Source: Chryseobacterium gleum
GTDB taxonomy: Bacteria > Bacteroidota > Bacteroidia > Flavobacteriales > Weeksellaceae
Direction: 5' to 3'
Assembly: GCF_900636535.1 (NCBI RefSeq)
Contig: NZ_LR134289.1
Coordinates: forward strand, 2,232,001-2,296,000
Length of the DNA stretch: 64,000 nt
Position 1 is the first letter of the stretch. Each line of letters opens with the position of its first letter. Below the pieces are notes generated by a model. It had not been told where the DNA came from and did no database searches. It saw nothing but the letters and a program-made list of their open reading frames with translations. Of the stretch, positions 62,568-64,000 are shown in pieces. The position numbers and the translations under genes were made by a program.

Positions 62568-63713
62568 ATGGAACGAGCGATTGCACATATGGATCTGGAT
62601 ACATTCTTTGTTTCCTGTGAACGGCTGAGAGACTCTGTATTGGAGAATCAGCCCGTGATCATAGGTGGCGGAGATCGTGGTGTAGTAGCATCTTGTTCCT
62701 ATGAAGCCAGGAAATTTGGGGTTCGTTCTGCGATGCCTTTGCGAATGGCTTTACGCTTATGTCCCGAAGCGCAGGTTATCAAAGGTGATATGGAGTATTA
62801 TTCCAAAATGTCACATTTGGTGACTGAAATCATTCAGGAAAAAGTTCCTGTTATGGAAAAAGCAAGTGTAGACGAGTTCTATCTTGATCTGTCGGGCATG
62901 GATAAGTTCTTCGGCTGCTATCAATGGACAACCGAAATTGCGGAAGCGGTAAAGAAAAATACAGGTCTACCTATTAGTTTTGCATTGTCTACCAATAAAA
63001 CAGTTTCAAAGATTGGAACAGGTGAAGCAAAGCCAGCCGGTAAATTAGAATTAAAACCGCTCGCAATACAGCCTTTTTTAAATCCTTTATCCGTCAGAAA
63101 GATTCCTATGGTTGGTGATGTGACCTTTGAACTCCTTTCAAGATTAGGTGTAAGAAAGATTGAAACACTTGCTAAAATGCCAGTGGATGTGCTTCAGGAA
63201 GTAATTGGAAAAAATGGAACTGAGTTATGGAAAAAAGCCAATGGCATTGATTTAAATCCTGTGATTCAATATTCAGAGCGTAAATCCATATCAACTGAAA
63301 CAACTTTTTCCGAAGACACCATCGATATTCCGAATATCAGAAGTATTCTTTCCGGAATGGTTGAACAGTTATGCTACCAGTTAAGACAGGAAAAATGGCT
63401 GACCTCAACGGTATCAGTAAGAATAAGATATGCCAACTTTGATACAGAGACTAAACAATGTAAGGTGGCTTATACCTCAGCAGACCACACATTGCTGAAA
63501 TATATTCTGGAACTCTTCAAGAAAGTTTATACCCGAAGAATGAGAATTCGTCTTGTAGGTGTCAAGTTTACAGGACTGGTTCACGGAAGCCATCAGATGA
63601 ATCTTTTTGAAGATACCGAAGAGCTGATCTCATTATATCAGACCATGGATAAAATGAAAGACCGTTTTGGTGCTAAAAGCCTTGGAAGGGCTTCCGGTTT
63701 TTTGACTCAATAA
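62568..63713 (+). CDS. dinB: Y-family DNA polymerase (Pol IV type)
   Basis: 381 residues. Catalytic residues: D9 in HMDLDTFFVSCE, and the Asp-Glu pair in SVDEFYLDLSGMD; fingers SCSYEARKFGVRSAMP; helix-hairpin-helix around IPMVGDVTFELLSRLGVRK. A C-terminal MNLFEDTEE is a plausible beta-clamp-binding motif. Performs lesion bypass. Transcribed away from the repressor, with an operator overlapping its promoter; dnaE follows after 8 bp. Confidence 0.94.
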   Translation: MERAIAHMDLDTFFVSCERLRDSVLENQPVIIGGGDRGVVASCSYEARKFGVRSAMPLRMALRLCPEAQVIKGDMEYYSKMSHLVTEIIQEKVPVMEKASVDEFYLDLSGMDKFFGCYQWTTEIAEAVKKNTGLPISFALSTNKTVSKIGTGEAKPAGKLELKPLAIQPFLNPLSVRKIPMVGDVTFELLSRLGVRKIETLAKMPVDVLQEVIGKNGTELWKKANGIDLNPVIQYSERKSISTETTFSEDTIDIPNIRSILSGMVEQLCYQLRQEKWLTSTVSVRIRYANFDTETKQCKVAYTSADHTLLKYILELFKKVYTRRMRIRLVGVKFTGLVHGSHQMNLFEDTEELISLYQTMDKMKDRFGAKSLGRASGFLTQ

Positions 63714-63721
63714 ATAAAATT

Positions 63722-64000
63722 ATGTTCCTCAATTGTCATACCTATCATAGCCTTCGTTATGGGACTATTTCTGTTGAAGAATTAGTTGATCTGGCTATGG
63801 ATTATAAGCTGAAAGTTCTTGCGCTAACTGATATCAATACCGTAACGGGAATCTATCAGTTTTATAAACTGTGTGAAGATAAAGGCATTAAACCTATTGT
63901 AGGCGTTGATGTCAGAGTTGAAAATGAGCAGTATTATATATGCTTAGCGAAGAACCCGAAAGGAATAGCTGAAGTCAACAGGCTTTTGACCGATTATAAT
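63722..64000 (+). CDS. dnaE: DNA polymerase III alpha-type (PHP domain), cut by window end
   Basis: The first 93 codons of a PHP-domain DNA polymerase: MFLNCHTYHSLRYGT (PHP motif HxxHS), VLALTDINTVTG, GIKPIVGVDVRVEN. The remainder is outside the window. It begins 8 bp after dinB, so it is likely the DnaE2/ImuC-like error-prone subunit of a mutasome rather than the replicative one; this needs the rest of the gene to tell. Confidence 0.85.
   Translation, partial: MFLNCHTYHSLRYGTISVEELVDLAMDYKLKVLALTDINTVTGIYQFYKLCEDKGIKPIVGVDVRVENEQYYICLAKNPKGIAEVNRLLTDYN

Noticed and set aside
1..64000. CRISPR arrays, tRNA or rRNA genes, intact insertion sequences
   Set aside because: I looked for repeated spaced units, cloverleaf-like ends and transposase genes and saw none; short tRNAs could still be missed by eye.

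Overview
The window looks like a chromosome segment from a Chryseobacterium-like member of the Weeksellaceae/Flavobacteriia. I infer this from AT-rich DNA, Bacteroidetes-type -7 boxes (TAnnTTTG), two GLPGLI proteins, a type IX secretion sorting domain, a PafA-type phosphatase and TPR/AraC regulators with membrane-spanning N-termini. No tRNA, rRNA, CRISPR array or intact insertion sequence was seen.

Left part (1-12.2 kb): a truncated TPR membrane protein, a secreted PafA-like phosphatase, small soluble enzymes (VOC, GNAT), an orphan double-glycine-leader peptide, a Crp-type regulator, malate dehydrogenase, and a phytochrome kinase/heme oxygenase pair. 12.5-19.7 kb: a one-direction block with a secreted Ntn hydrolase, a porin, a DASS-type dicarboxylate transporter and sdhCAB. 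19.8-37.0 kb: mixed housekeeping and accessory genes, including two GLPGLI loci each paired with a small peptide gene, a twice-repeated 'small membrane protein plus soluble helical protein' module, an AraC-type regulator frameshifted at an A-run, a streptopain-like C10 peptidase, and a di-heme peroxidase.

37.1-53.2 kb looks like an acquired metal-resistance island, almost wholly on the minus strand. It holds a CzcB adaptor, a CzcA pump fused to a TolC-type outer-membrane channel, a CDF exporter, a P1B-2 ATPase, MgtC-like, bestrophin-like, isoprenylcysteine-methyltransferase-like and LTA-synthase-like membrane proteins, a PAP2 phosphatase and a secreted nuclease. Its left edge has a short tandem repeat and a possible gene remnant.

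53.6-60.9 kb is the most interesting part: three co-oriented genes for an MBL-fold (ComEC-like) hydrolase, a 1625-residue protein fusing a trypsin-like protease to a STAND NTPase and a long helical C-terminus, and an AlbA_2/Schlafen-like protein. The first two overlap by 4 bp. I read this as an AVAST-type-1-like or related conflict/antiphage system with the protease fused to the STAND protein and an extra AlbA_2 component. It lies downstream of alkB and a LexA-like S24 repressor. That repressor is divergent from dinB and a dnaE-type polymerase gene (cut by the window end), with a perfect 19-bp palindrome and a second imperfect copy between the two start codons. The right end is therefore a DNA-damage tolerance module sitting beside a defence module.
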